This document shows, piece by piece, positions 47,230 through 58,592 of a DNA stretch of 64,000 bases (position 1 is the first letter of the stretch; every line of letters starts with the position of its first letter). Source of the stretch: Absidia repens (Eukaryota > Mucoromycota > Mucoromycetes > Mucorales > Cunninghamellaceae); the NCBI GenBank assembly GCA_002105175.1, contig MCGE01000039.1, positions 62,001 to 126,000 of the forward strand, in the 5' to 3' direction. The position numbers and the translations under genes are program-made. The notes beneath the pieces are model-generated. The model was given only the letters and a program-made list of their open reading frames with translations, had not been told where the DNA came from and did not search any database.

Positions 47230-47825
47230 ATCAAACAGAGCCATGGGATATTTAATTAAAAGGACACGTTTTATTGAAGCATATTGATAGATACTAAAGC
47301 TAAAGACAAGTAGGTACATTGTTAAAAAAAAAAAAAAAAAAAGGATTTGTTGGAAGGATCTATTAGCGGAAATATGAGGGACACACTTATGTATGATTTA
47401 AAGAATAAACAACCTTAATCTACAGGGACAACTGTGAAAAGAGCCCTGATATACTGTGCGGAGTATGAGAGTGACTATAAAATGGATAACTTTTATTGAA
47501 GCAAAACAATAGATCTAAAGGGATGGCGGAAGTCAAACAAGGGAGCTACTATACAATACAATATTGAAACCTATGAGACATTTTTTCATGGAAGTAAGTA
47601 AAACAGACTAACTTTATTCAGATGTACATTCAAACTATCGGTAAGTTAACGCTAAACTAAGCTAATGATGATGATGACTGACAACAAATGTGGTTTTCAG
47701 ATCCTAGATTCAAAATGAAAGGGTTTTCCCATGCATGTCGTAATCCCCTGATCTGAAAACCCTTGTAAACTAGTCATGATCCTAATCTATCGTCACTATA
47801 ACCTCCAAGTAGCAAAATGGTGGAA

Positions 47826-47875
<50 letters not shown>

Positions 47876-47950
47876 TTGGAAAATGGGGGCAAATGCTGAG
47901 AAACAGAAATTTCACGTGGGCGGGATGTAAAATGTTCGCACTATCGATGG
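47230..47950 (-). repeat. Modular dispersed repeat, long copy next to a HET gene
   Basis: Shows the full set of modules: ACACGTTTTATTGAAGCATA, ATAACTTTTATTGAAGC, CATTTTTTCATGGAAG, AACTTTATTCAGATGTAC, TTCAAAATGAAAGGGTTTTC, CATGCATGTCGTAATCC, a (GA)n tract at about 47,835-47,871 and CACGTGGGCGGGATGTAAAA at the right end. It lies downstream of HET gene B, like the copy at 13.0 kb beside the HET pseudogene. Confidence 0.8.
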
Positions 47951-48418
47951 CCCTCCACTTTGGACCTCCACCCCCCCCCCCACCATAGAGCAATTCGACC
48001 TAGTTTAGTTTCCCCCCTCTTAATTGAAGAATAGGTTGCCATTCACTGCTGAATATATTACCATCTCTGGTTAGACTACATATTCATTATCCTATACCAA
48101 AATAAACTGAATGTTAATACTATGCCACAATAGTAATACAGTAAAGACAGGATAAGTGGAAATGATTGAAATAATAAAAAAAAACAAAGTAAATTGGTAA
48201 AAATGTAATAAAAGATTTTGCGTTTAGCAGGAGTGCGTAAATAGTCCACTATGTGCCTTTTTTTGAGTGCTCGTTGAGGAAAAATGAATATATAATAGCC
48301 TTTGAAAGCATGTCGATATCATGCACACAACCCAAGTTATCAAATGATATTGTTGTTTCAAGAGAGTCATTTATTAAAGGAATAATAATCATACATAAAA
48401 ATAAGCAATAGAATTCCT

Positions 48419-48466
<48 letters not shown>

Positions 48467-48470
<4 letters not shown>

Positions 48471-50537
48471 TATATATCAAAAATAGTCGCAAATTTACGT
48501 CCATCGAAGCGACTGCGATCATCACCCGCCTCCACACGTTGGCCTTTTTGAAGTTCTGGAGAGTAGCGTGATGTAATCCATGTGTTGCTAACAAAACATC
48601 CGACCAAAGTGACAAAATAATTATGCCACCTGTCGATAAAGCCATGTTTCCATCCCAAGGAGTTGGAATTTTTAGAGGTAAATGATTGCGGGCACTGCCA
48701 TTTACTAAGTGGAATAGATACAACATCAAGCGTATGAGTCGAAGCATTCTCGATGCCAAGGTCCTTTAAAATCGGTATGCATTCCGCAATGAGAATGTCA
48801 CGGTTGGTATTACGTCGGTCACGGGTCGCCACCTTATATTCTTTCGGTTTCAAACGTAGGAAATATCGCTTCGTGTCATTGCCGTCATCATCATCATTGT
48901 CATCATCATTCTCTTCGCAAGTGTTGGTTTGTTGATGATGATAAAGCATAATAGTCGATGGGTTGTTCAAGTCAAAATTGCAAAAATCGCAGGACATGAT
49001 ATGGAATGAGAACTCCAATGATAAAGTCGATGTTGCGAACGTTGGTAAAAGACCACGGTTTACCACACTCTCACCGCTTGACCAAAAGAAGAGGGACAAT
49101 TTGTCTCTGATGTTCATGATGTCGTAGAGTCTCAATTTGACGGATAGCATATTGTCGATGCCCCAGTGCGCCACCTCGCTTTTTCTTTCGTGATACTGCG
49201 ATAATGGCAAAATGCTGTAAAATCGATCCTCTATTATTTTAAAAAAAGTTGCAGAAGTTGGTTTCGTTTTTTTTTTGCGTATTTGTGCTTGTGTGTTAAA
49301 CTTACCATTTCTACTTGCCTTGGAACTCAAAATCATATCCAGAAAGGTTTGTTGACGAAGTTGGCGGATCATCGTATAATGGAATTGAATATATACTGGG
49401 TTGGTCGAAGCAGCCCTCGTGTTTGTTGCGTTGGATTCATTGTAGTAAGGTGCATTGATCATCTTGTCAGAAAAGGGAGAATCATGAAAGTCAAATTTAA
49501 AAAAAGTGAAGTCTTCCGGAAAGCCTTGATAGAAGTCTAATTGAACAAACCAAAATTTGAGGTTGTTTTTCTTTTTTGCAGTATTGTATTCACTGATCAC
49601 CCACACGCGAGAAGACCAATCCTTGATGAGACCCGTCAAAAATTCCATGGCTTGTCGTATACTGTCGCTTCTTTCAAGAACCCTTGATTTCCACTTGAAT
49701 TTTCTGACTTGATATTCTGCGACAGATGGGACGCCCCATATTTTACTAAACTGTGATAAAGGACAAAACGCTTGATCACACTGATGTAAATCGCCATAGT
49801 CTATTATGTTGCCTTTTTTCCCAGTTTGCCATGGATGACGACGCACATTAGTGGTTTCGCAAATATGATCTAAAGCTAGCACAGGGCAATAACCAGAAAG
49901 GTGCTCTTGATAATTCATGAAACTATCTGCGAAATGATCGGTGTATTTGAGCAGCAATGGTCTTAATTCAGGGGGATCTTTTGGTACTTCAGCAATATTG
50001 AGAAAACGTTCATCCCGGGCAGCGAGTTTCTCGGTGTGTCCATGAATCAGATGATAAATATCTTCACTGTATGTTTTGCAGCCCTTTATGGTGTCCATAT
50101 TTTTTAATGATACGCCTTTCAAGTAAGTTAAGTGAAGGTCGGGTACTGCTAAAATATACGTGGCGCGTTCGTAGATATTGCTCATTTGATAAATGGTGGC
50201 TTTTCGTTTGCTTGGGCGTTGATCCACACAGATGGCGTCCACCCACACATACTTGATATGTTTCATATCCGATTCCAGTGTCATCATAAGGCAAAGCGAG
50301 TAAAAATCATTCAAGTCAAATGAGGTAATAGATGCTATGTAACCAACTTTTGTATCGATCATCGTTTCGTGTAATTCTCCCCAACGGTAAGACAAAGCGA
50401 CAAATTTCAAATCTTTTTCTCCTAGTGGCTTTTTAACGCAGCGGACCACTCTATTGTGGGCGGCCTGTTCAATGTCGACGAGAACAACTTGAAATGACTT
50501 TTTCTCCTGTTGCAGGGTATCTTTAAGTGTTAAATCT

Positions 50538-50574
<37 letters not shown>

Positions 50575-50686
50575 CATATCAGTCGATATATAGGTTGGTT
50601 TTTCAATATACAGTCCAGTTAACGCAAACTTAACGCTTTTCGATATTACCTTTACCGAGCTGATCCACTGGATCGTCGATCGTCAT
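48467..50686 (-). CDS. HET-domain protein B (671 aa)
   Basis: Minus-strand exons 50686-50650, 50520-49306 and 49230-48467 give 671 aa. The first exon encodes MTIDDPVDQLGK and the second begins TLQQEKKSFQVVLVDIEQ. HET domain at about 48-143: FVALSYRWGE (52-61), WVDAICVDQ (105-113), IYERATYILAVPDL (128-141). KDWSSRVWVISEYNTAKKKN precedes a Phe-rich KFDF stretch. The C-terminal region has NMLSVKLRLYDIMNIRDKL, FATSTLSLEF, an Asp/Asn-rich loop, YFLRLKPKEYK, LVGCFVSNTW and a terminal FDIY. The 75-nt second intron is divisible by three and has no stop, so retention would add 25 residues. The stop codon TAA is the beginning of a 49-bp A-run on the coding strand. A role in non-self recognition is inferred from the domain. 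Confidence 0.9.
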
Positions 50687-51539
50687 GATGTAGTTGAGAA
50701 CGGAAAAAAGAAAGAAAAGTAAAAGGAAGCTTGGTAACGAATTGTTGATGAAAAAAGTTCGAACCACTAGAATGGTGTGGGGCAGTATATTCCGGGGGGA
50801 ACATAGCAAGAAGCCGTTTGTCGGTAACACGAAAACTCGTTGGGGTGCCACACGTTTGTTTCAAATCAAATGGGACAAAATAAATCATGGATTCCTTAGC
50901 AGCAATCTCTTTTTTTTTTATCCTCGAAGAAGTACAGTTTCTACAATAAGGAGAGTTTAGATAAAAATGAATTTTATCGTGGTGAGATGACTTGATTTAG
51001 TTACTATGTCATACCCCTTGATAATTTTCAGTTCCTGAATACTATTTTTTTTTTTTTTTTTGCGATATTTTGACAGCCGCTACTCTCCATTCCTTTTTAG
51101 GAACTGTGCTACATGCAGGTGCAAAGAGGTACACTATAGTCACTATAAAACTATCGAGAAAAAACTTTCTGTCGAGGCTAGTTATTTTTCTGTGCCGAGG
51201 AAACAAACATATTTCCATCCTTAGTATCAGTTCATTGATCTGGTGCAGTTCAGCATGTAAAATAAACCTTAGCTATTTCAATTTTTTATATACTCCATTT
51301 CAAAGCATTGGAAAATGAATATATAGCGTCGACATCATATACACAAAATAATCAATCCGTCAAGTGATATTCCTGCTGTTGTTTACAAAACAGTCATTTT
51401 ATTAAATGAATAACGATGTACCCAAAAAAAGTAGAATTTCGCTTAGTTTAACGTACAGTAATACTGTATACTGAAGTTTAGATTTTTGTTATCACGGATA
51501 CTGTATTGAGGAAAACATTTTTTATTTATTTTTTTTTTA

Positions 51540-51573
<34 letters not shown>

Positions 51574-51871
51574 AACGAAAAGACAAATCATTCATGAGTA
51601 CCTAGTGTAGTATATAGGGGAGGACGGGGAGGAATTGGGCAAAATAGAACATTTAGGCCATAGTATTCAAAAAAGGTTTTATTTCATTATCAAATGTCAA
51701 AAACATAGAAAGAGGAAGCTGATGTTAACTAAGATGTACAAGGGCTTTATGCATAGCTTGAAGTTGGGCAACAATATGGCTGTCGTTGGCTGTTTGTTGG
51801 TGTTAGTCTTTTATTTTTTTCAATATCGTAATCCATTTATTGACGATGACAAATACATGGTGACAAGTGGT
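50687..51871. other. Spacer between the two tandem HET genes
   Basis: The part next to gene B (AAAGAAAGAAAAGTAAAAGG) resembles the region upstream of gene C near 54,075. A reversed fragment of repeat family 2 lies at 51,070-51,190 (CTGTGCTACATGCAGGTGC, CTTTCTGTCGAGGC). The region 51,300-51,420 resembles the 3' flank of gene B. An A-run of 31 lies at about 51,541-51,571. No gene recognised. Confidence 0.6.
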
Positions 51872-54053
51872 TTAGTAGACATTAAAAAAAGGAAGCTGGT
51901 TAATCGATACCGTGGAAGAATGCGTACAACGATGGTAGTTATCAAATGAATTGAGGTAGTCATTGTATTGTTCAGTTATTACCCATTTGTTTCTATCAAA
52001 ACTTCCAACCAAAACGACCGTAGTAGTCCCTGTATCCAAGATCGTATCATCAAAAGCAGGAATATATACAACGTCAAGCTTAATAACGGTTTCAGTATTG
52101 ATTCCAAGGCGCTTACAGGTATGTGCATTCATGTGGGGTTGAGGAAATTTTCTGCCCGAGGTCCATACCATGAAATAACCCTTTGGTTTTAGACGTAGGT
52201 AGTATAGATTCGAGCCACCATCATCGTCGTCATCATCATCATCGTCATCTTTATTATTATTATTTGTTTGCTGAAGTAAAATTGCGGCTTGGTCGTCCAG
52301 GTCAAAATTGCAAGAACCACGATCAATATCATCTGCAAGCCGTCTCATTTGGAAGTCCAAAGGTAAAGTGGATGTTGCAAATGTTGGGAGAACACCATTT
52401 GTTAATGCATGTTTATTGATGGACCAAAAAAGTAAGATCATTTTATCTTTGATGTTCATGATTTCGTATAGTTTTAATTTGACGGATATCATACTGCTGA
52501 TTTTCCAATGGGACACCTCGCTTTTTCTTTCTTGGTACTCCGATAATGGTAAAGTACTGTAAAATCGATCCTCTTAGAATAAAGATAGGTCATTTTAAAA
52601 AAATCATGTTGATAAAGCGGGGGGTTTTTTTTATAAGAATAATTACCATTTCTACTGGCCTTGGAACCTAGAATCATCTCCAGAAAAGTTCGCTGACTAA
52701 GTTGATGGATCATTGTGTAATGAAACCGAATGTAAACTGGGTTGGACGTTTCCGAATTCGAAGTTATTGTTTTTTCTTGATTGGAATAGTAAGTTGTATA
52801 CAAAATATCATTAGAAAAGGAAGAATCGTCAAAGTCAAATTTGAAGAAGGTGAATTTCTCGTCCATGTCATTATATGTCATCTTGCTGAGATAGGTAAGT
52901 TCCAATTGAATGAACCAATACTTGAGGTTATTTTTCTTTTTGGCTATGTTATATTCACTGATCACCCACACACGAGAAGACCAATCCTTGATAAGATCCG
53001 CTAAAAAGTTCACCGATTGCTGGATAACTGTGCTTCTTTGAATGATTTTTGATATCCAATTCGGCTTTATGAATTGGCCCATTGCTTCAAATGAAATTTC
53101 TGCAAGTGTGTTCGACATTGTTGAGGATCCACCAAACAGTAATAAAGGGCAAACCTCTTCATGACACTGATGCAATTCGTCAATGGACGTCTTACTGCTG
53201 CCTTTTATCCACGTTTGCCAAAGATGATGTCGGCATACTTTATTGGTTTCGCTGATGTGATAGAGTGCTCGCATGGGACAATAGGTATAATGTTTCTTTT
53301 GATATTTCATAAATGCATCCGCAAACTGATCAGTGTATTTAAACAACAATTGTCTTAATGCAGGAGAATCTTGGGGTATAGAGCAATGATTGAGGAATTT
53401 CTCGTCTAGTTCAGCGAGTTTGGACGTATTTCCGTGAATAAGGTGATAAATATCATGACAGTATCTGTTTGAGCCCTCTATGGTGTCCTTATTTTTGATA
53501 GATACTTCTTTTAAGTAAGCCAAGTGAAGGTCGGGTACTGCTAAAATATACGTGGCGCGTTCGTAGATAGTGCTCATTTTATATATGGTAGCTTTTCGTT
53601 TGCTTGGGCGCTGATCCACACAGATGGCATCCACCCACACGTACTTGATATGCTGCATATCAGATTCAAACGTCATCATTTTACAAAGTTTATAAAAATC
53701 ATTTAATTCAAACGATGTGATGGATGCTGTATAGCCAACTTCCGTATCCATTAGCGTCTCGTGTATCTCGCCCCAACGGTAAGATAAAGCAACATATTCC
53801 AAATCTTTTTCTTCGAGTGGCTTTTTAACACAGTAAATCATTCTATCGTGGGCAGCCTTTTTTATGTCGACAAGAACAACTTGAAATGGCTTTTGCTTCT
53901 GTGGCTCGGAATCTTTTAATGATAAATCCATATATGAGAGGAGAGAGGGGAATTCATAAACAGTTAATATGAATTGGGTGGGTTTTAAAAATATTACATC
54001 CTGCCGCCGATATTACCTTTACCGAGCTGATCCAGTGGATCGTCAATGGTCAT
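51872..54053 (-). CDS. HET-domain protein C (667 aa)
   Basis: Minus-strand exons 54053-54017, 53912-52647 and 52572-51872 give 667 aa. First exon MTIDDPLDQLGK, second exon beginning SEPQKQKPFQVVLVDI. HET motifs sit at the same positions as in protein B: YVALSYRWGE (52-61), WVDAICVDQ (105-113), IYERATYILAVPDL (128-141). Downstream are KDWSSRVWVISEYNIAKKKN, FKFDFDDSS, SNPVYIRFHYTMIHQLSQRT and the exon 2/3 junction after SKASRNG. The C-terminal region carries SVKLKLYEIMNIKDKM, FATSTLPLDF, an Asp-run of about ten residues, YYLRLKPKGY, LVGSFDRNKW and a terminal FNVY. The 74-nt second intron is not frame-neutral, unlike that of gene B. Tandem with gene B in the same orientation with a shared upstream segment, so a duplication of about 3.5 kb created the pair. 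Confidence 0.9.
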
Positions 54054-55463
54054 GATGGATAGGATGGAATGGAAAAGGAAGAAAAATAAAAGGAGCTCAT
54101 GGGCTGTTGATGTAAAGGAAATGGCTCAGAGTATGTATATTCGAGAACAATACAAAAAGGCACTTGCATCTGAAACACGAGACTCAAACGAAGTACGCCT
54201 TTGTTTTGAATGAATGGATGAACTTCCCGACTTTCTTACAACAATGGTTTGTTTGTTTGTTTGTTTTTACTTCCCCAGAAAATAATATATGCAATAGTGA
54301 GGAGCTTAAATGAATAATGGCGTACACAGCAGAGAGACCCCCTATTTCTTTTAACTGAGAATAAAGCGTTGAGTCACGTAATATGACGGTGAAGGTGAAA
54401 AGGAGCATGTTTACGTCTGTCATTTTTTGCTTCAGGCATTTGAATTTGGTCTGCTTTGCAACACCAAGACATGTTCACCCAATTCTCAGAAAAGAGACCA
54501 CAACAGATTTAAAAGCCCGCCCACGTGAATTGCGCTACTTTTCTTCTGTTTTTTTTCGCTTTTCTTTTTTTTTAATTTTTAAAACCTAAGACCCTTTCCT
54601 TACCTGAATCGACCACCATGTCCTCCTTAGACGCCCCGCCCTCCTCACTCCCTCCCTCCGCTCACCTAGTGTAGCCCATTAGTACACTCGTTTATTGTTA
54701 TTTTCTTATTTATTTATTTACTTCTATTTATCACTTTATTTTTACCCACTGTACCACCGCCACTCAGTCCTCCTTTATACATATCTCCTTCCTTTTTTAT
54801 TCCTTACTTTTTTTTTTTTTTAGAGTATCACATTTCTATTTTTGAACACCCAGCTGGACAAATTATGATTCAACAGTCTCAGTGCCATAAAACAGCAGAA
54901 AATACGCAATATCTCTCGTTACTTTTCTTTACGATACCATTATTATAATCACACCTTTTTGCTTTTTATATCGCATATGTCCAAGATTTGGTAAGCTTTA
55001 TAGTGTGTTTCTTTTGTATGAATTGTTTTTGGTTGCACTAACGCGTCTTTTTTTTTTTTTTTTTTTTTTTGTTCTTCATATAGGAACTCCCTGGGATGGT
55101 TGACTGAAAATTGCAAAATGGGAAAATGGACTCCCATAGTTCTTTGAGACAGGCAAGTATGGCGCCATCTTGTAGGATTGAAGCTGAAAAGGATTATATC
55201 GAGAACTGTGAAGCTTTGCCTTTGAGATGAAGACAATGGTGGTACAAACGTGGGCGGTGGCAATGGCGGAGTCTGGTTTTATGGTAAAGTGAAAGCCCTT
55301 TTTTCCCTTTTCTCCATTTGACGCCTCTCTTTTTCTCTCTCACTCACACATACTCTTAACCGATTTTCGTTTGTTTTTTTTTTCTTTTCTTTTATATATG
55401 TATATTTGCTTTAGTGTCTTAAACAAACTTCGGTGGCGGATAACTGGCGGACCCATACGGTTT
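54054..55463. other. Intergenic, promoter-like sequence and T-runs
   Basis: Includes AAAAGCCCGCCCACGTGAAT at about 54,511, the same E-box/GC-box pair seen at the ends of the dispersed repeats, and a CT-rich stretch after it, but without the rest of the repeat. No gene recognised. Confidence 0.5.
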
Positions 55464-55828
55464 ATGAAAATAGTGTTGACAAGTGAACTCAAAAAATGCA
55501 TGCAAAAATCGTATATGGTGGAGTCATACAATAGTGTAGGCAAGCTAACAATGATGGAAACAAGGTCTGCAAAACGGAAACGCATCGCTGTAAGTTTTCG
55601 AAAAAACGAAAAAATGGGCATCGATCGCTCTTTATTTATCTTCCTATTTTTATAGGTGATCGAAGACGACGATATTCTTACTACGTATCTTGGAAAGTCT
55701 CTTGGAACGATCATCAAATCGGAAGCTGTGAACATGGTTTGTGATAAGCATCATGGATATTTCAAATGGTAAGACTAATCAAATTGGATGATAAAGGATT
55801 GAACTGACCTTAGTTTGTTTGTTTGTTT

Positions 55829-55873
<45 letters not shown>

Positions 55874-56930
55874 TCATAGCGTCGGTATGAACAACATCTT
55901 TGATGCCACTGATGTCTACAATTGTTGGGCCGTGATGGGTAACCGCGTACTTGATATGTGTGGATGATGCCGAATGACAAATACGACAGGCAGGCACAAG
56001 TAAAGCTATTGGGTACTGATATCGTTCAAAATAGATTGACGACAATTTTTTTTTATTATTATTATCGTTAGGTTATGCGATCATCCAAGCAGGGAAACCC
56101 ATACTATCCCGGATGCACAGCAATGCTTCCAAGGCAAAGATGGTTGATCAAATTACGGCTCAAATTTATATCCACACGTAAATTGATGGTCTGAAAAAAA
56201 AAAATTAAGGATACTAACATCAACTTGTCGTTCTTATAGATTGCAGCTACTTCTATGGTCACCAGAACATTTTGACGTCAACACTCTCAGCAACCATAGG
56301 GAAGGTGATTACGTTGTGAAGTTTTGGGGTCCTTTGGTGGAATTGGCTTTCTATAAAGCTGGTCTAAGACCCCAATGGTAATATTTCATTAGAGATTGGC
56401 TTTTATTGTACTTATTTGGATATTAAATTTCATGTCTTTCTTTATATATAGGGGAGATACCGTATCACAACTGGGAAAGAAGAGAATACCTCGAATGTAA
56501 TTGGATCTCCGTGTGTTATGTGTTGCCTCCACCAATGATGATGAACAAGATGACGTTTTTTCCTGAGGGGAATTTGAAGTCTTCTGGTGGATGGAAATAT
56601 CACAAGGACAAGACAAAGCCGGTGGTGAACGCAAAACGTTTATTGAATCAAGTTATCAAGGAACTAGGAAACGGCAATCCCAAAAACACAAAGATCTGTA
56701 TGTTGCAGTCGATGGGTAAGTAGAACCAAGGGATTTTATTGCTTGAATCTTTTACATTAATTTATTATTTTTAGGTTTGATTCGACTTCCTATTTTTCAC
56801 CATGCACAAAAAAAAAGTACCCATTGACGACAATGGCTTCTTCACTTCCTTCTCCTCTATACACATCAATGACTTTACCTGGATTGCCCTCTCATCAACA
56901 TTTATTTGACGATTCCTTTGTTCTCGACAT
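55464..56930 (+). pseudogene. Decayed lineage-specific multi-exon gene
   Basis: Exon-like blocks with clean GT-AG junctions: 55464-55589, 55656-55768, then blocks from about 55,880, 56,072, 56,240 and 56,453. They encode VIEDDDILTTYLGKSLGTII, NMVCDKHHGYFKC, VGMNNIFDATDVYNCWAVMG, YAIIQAGKPILSRM, TLQLLLWSPEHFDVNTL and REGDYVVKFWGPLVELAFYK, GLRPQWGDTVSQLGKKRI. Then a TAA stop (56,498-56,500) cuts the frame before LDLRVLCVAS, and a run of six T (56,556-56,561) shifts it before FPEGNLKSSGGWKYHKDK and NAKRLLNQVIKELG. The layout (EGDYVVKFWGPL, WGDTV, LDLRV, K...NAK) resembles uncharacterised Mucoromycota families. A truncated protein ending at the TAA cannot be excluded. The start codon is uncertain. 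Confidence 0.6.
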
Positions 56931-57383
56931 ATTTTCAAATTTCGACAACGCAGCTGATGCATAATACCCCCAACACATTTTGTAGTTTTAGATAGATATT
57001 TCCCTCTTTTTTTATGAATAAAAACCATACCACTCTAGTTTTATTATCACCCATTTGTGTTTTATCTTTGTTATTTTTATATTGGTTGGCACTGTGTATT
57101 TTTTTATCATATTAGTAGCAGTGATAGTTTATTATTATCTTTGTCGTTTTTTTTTTTTTTTTTGTAACTACAATAAAAAAATACAGAACCTAGATTCTTG
57201 GGAAATGCTATGGGTAGCGTCTATACCGCGCGGCGGACTTCAAAAGGCATAACAGGTTCCTGCATTTTTCGACTTGCTTTTTTCTCGCTATTCTCTCATT
57301 TCGCTCCTCTATTCTTTATACGTGTACTGCACGGTTTGAACATTGCTCCTGCATCGCACTGGGCGGTCCCTTTGGCGGTGTGT

Positions 57384-57455
57384 GAAACGTTCCGGCTTGT
57401 ACACCCATGAGCACTGCAGCCTTTTTTATTTGTTCACATAAATAGCATAAATAGA
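57384..57455 (+). promoter_or_regulatory. Shared upstream block of tandem small gene 1
   Basis: GAAACGTTC (57,384-57,392), TTGTACACCC, GCACTGCAGCCTTTTTT and TTCACATAAATAG occur in fixed order before the start codon. The same series precedes small genes 2 and 3. TTCACATAAA is a likely TATA element. Confidence 0.6.
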
Positions 57456-57520
57456 GAAGAAAAAAATGTTCAGGTCGTTTCCTCTTGCCCACACACACAC
57501 ACACACAAAATAACATTAAC

Positions 57521-57787
57521 ATGTGCTTCTACTACGAAAAAATTACGCCTAGAAGGTATAGGTACAAACTGATCAAACACGAGGATCATGTCTTTGATGA
57601 GGAATCCAGAACGTACAAGACCAAGTATTATTATGATGAAAAGTTGCAAAAGTATTTGGATACCCATCATATCACTTTACCCGTAACAAGAGAATGGGTT
57701 TATGTCAAGGATCACCTTTTGGATGAAAACATTAAAAGCCTTAGTTGTTATAACCTGCCAATCTATCCACCCCCAGTCCCCAATTAG
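57521..57787 (+). CDS. Tandem small protein 1 (88 aa, MCFYYEK family)
   Basis: MCFYYEKITPRRYRYKLIKH, later YLDTHHITLP, EWVYVKDHLLDENIKSLSCY and a C-terminus ending NLPIYPPPVPN. The start is the ATG aligned with those of the two neighbours; an in-frame upstream ATG lies in a CA-repeat leader and is not conserved. The composition is rich in Tyr, Lys and Asp/Glu, with conserved Cys at position 2 and near the end. No signal peptide or known domain. AATAAAAAG follows the stop within about 40 bp. Function unknown; three tandem copies about 535 bp apart, each with its own upstream block, suggest selection for dosage or divergence. Confidence 0.8.
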   Translation: MCFYYEKITPRRYRYKLIKHEDHVFDEESRTYKTKYYYDEKLQKYLDTHHITLPVTREWVYVKDHLLDENIKSLSCYNLPIYPPPVPN

Positions 57788-57901
57788 ATACCCTTCCCCT
57801 TTTCTTTGTCAATCTGAAATAAAAAGCCAATTCCTCTTCTTTTTTTTTGCTGGATTTGAAAAAATTCTATCTTTGCTGCAGGGTTCACAGTGGTGGGGCG
57901 T

Positions 57902-57960
57902 GAAACGTTCTGGTTTGTACACCCTTGACCACCGCAGCCTTTTTACTCACATAAAAAGAG
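57902..57960 (+). promoter_or_regulatory. Shared upstream block of tandem small gene 2
   Basis: GAAACGTTC (57,902-57,910), TTTGTACACCC, ACCGCAGCCTTTTT and CTCACATAAAAAGAG, the same order as before gene 1. Confidence 0.6.
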
Positions 57961-58062
57961 GAAAAAAAAAACAATGTTCATGTCGTTTCTCCTTACACAA
58001 AACACAACAACAACAACAACAATAATAATAACAACTACAATAATAACAACAACACTAAAACT

Positions 58063-58308
58063 ATGTGCTTCTACTATGAAAAAATCACACCCAAGAGGTA
58101 TAGATACAAGTTATGTAAACACAAGGACGTGAGATTTGATGAGGAGTCTGGAGAGTTAAAGACCACGTATTATTTTCCTGAAAACTTGCAAACGTATTTG
58201 GATACCCATCATATCACTCTACCTCCAACGGACGAATGGGTTTATGTCAAGGATGAATTTTTGGATGAAAACGTTAAAAGCTTTAGTTGTAATAATCTGC
58301 CCATCTAA
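58063..58308 (+). CDS. Tandem small protein 2 (81 aa, MCFYYEK family)
   Basis: MCFYYEKITPKRYRYKLCKH, TTYYFPENLQTYLDTHHIT, EWVYVKDEFLDENVKSFSCN and a C-terminal NNLPI. It lacks the proline tail of copy 1. The leader is an (AAC)n-rich stretch (58,006-58,060). AATAAAAAAG follows about 50 bp after the stop. Close paralog of the flanking copies; no recognised domain. Confidence 0.8.
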   Translation: MCFYYEKITPKRYRYKLCKHKDVRFDEESGELKTTYYFPENLQTYLDTHHITLPPTDEWVYVKDEFLDENVKSFSCNNLPI

Positions 58309-58454
58309 ACCGACTGAGATACCCTCCTTCCCTCCTTTTTTTCCTTTATGTTTGTTAATCTGAAATAAAAAAGTCAACTTTCTATTTCGCTGGATCTGAA
58401 AAAAAATGATTGTCTATGGTGAACGATTCCCTTTTTTATATGGTGGCGGTGCGT

Positions 58455-58525
58455 GAAACGTTCCCGGTTATACATCCCATCGCAGCCTTCTTTTTTTTTT
58501 TTTTTTTCGTTCACATAAAAAAGAG
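58455..58525 (+). promoter_or_regulatory. Shared upstream block of tandem small gene 3
   Basis: GAAACGTTC (58,455-58,463), TTATACATCC, ATCGCAGCCTTC, a T-run, and TTCACATAAAAAAGAG. Slightly more diverged than the other two. Confidence 0.6.
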
Positions 58526-58592
58526 TAAAAAGAAAGAAGTTCATGTTGTTTCCTCTTACGCAGAAAACAAAAACAACAACAACACTAGAACC

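Noticed and set aside
47776..47993. Frames on both strands through the (GA)n tract
   Set aside because: Arg-Glu and Ser-Leu runs come from the simple repeat inside the dispersed element.
50694..50960. Plus-strand frame of 88 codons upstream of HET gene B
   Set aside because: Overlaps the purine-rich upstream region shared with gene C and has no counterpart there.
57384..57392. GAAACGTTC as a heat-shock element
   Set aside because: The canonical element needs GAA and TTC two bases apart; here the spacing is three, so I describe it only as a conserved palindromic-core box.
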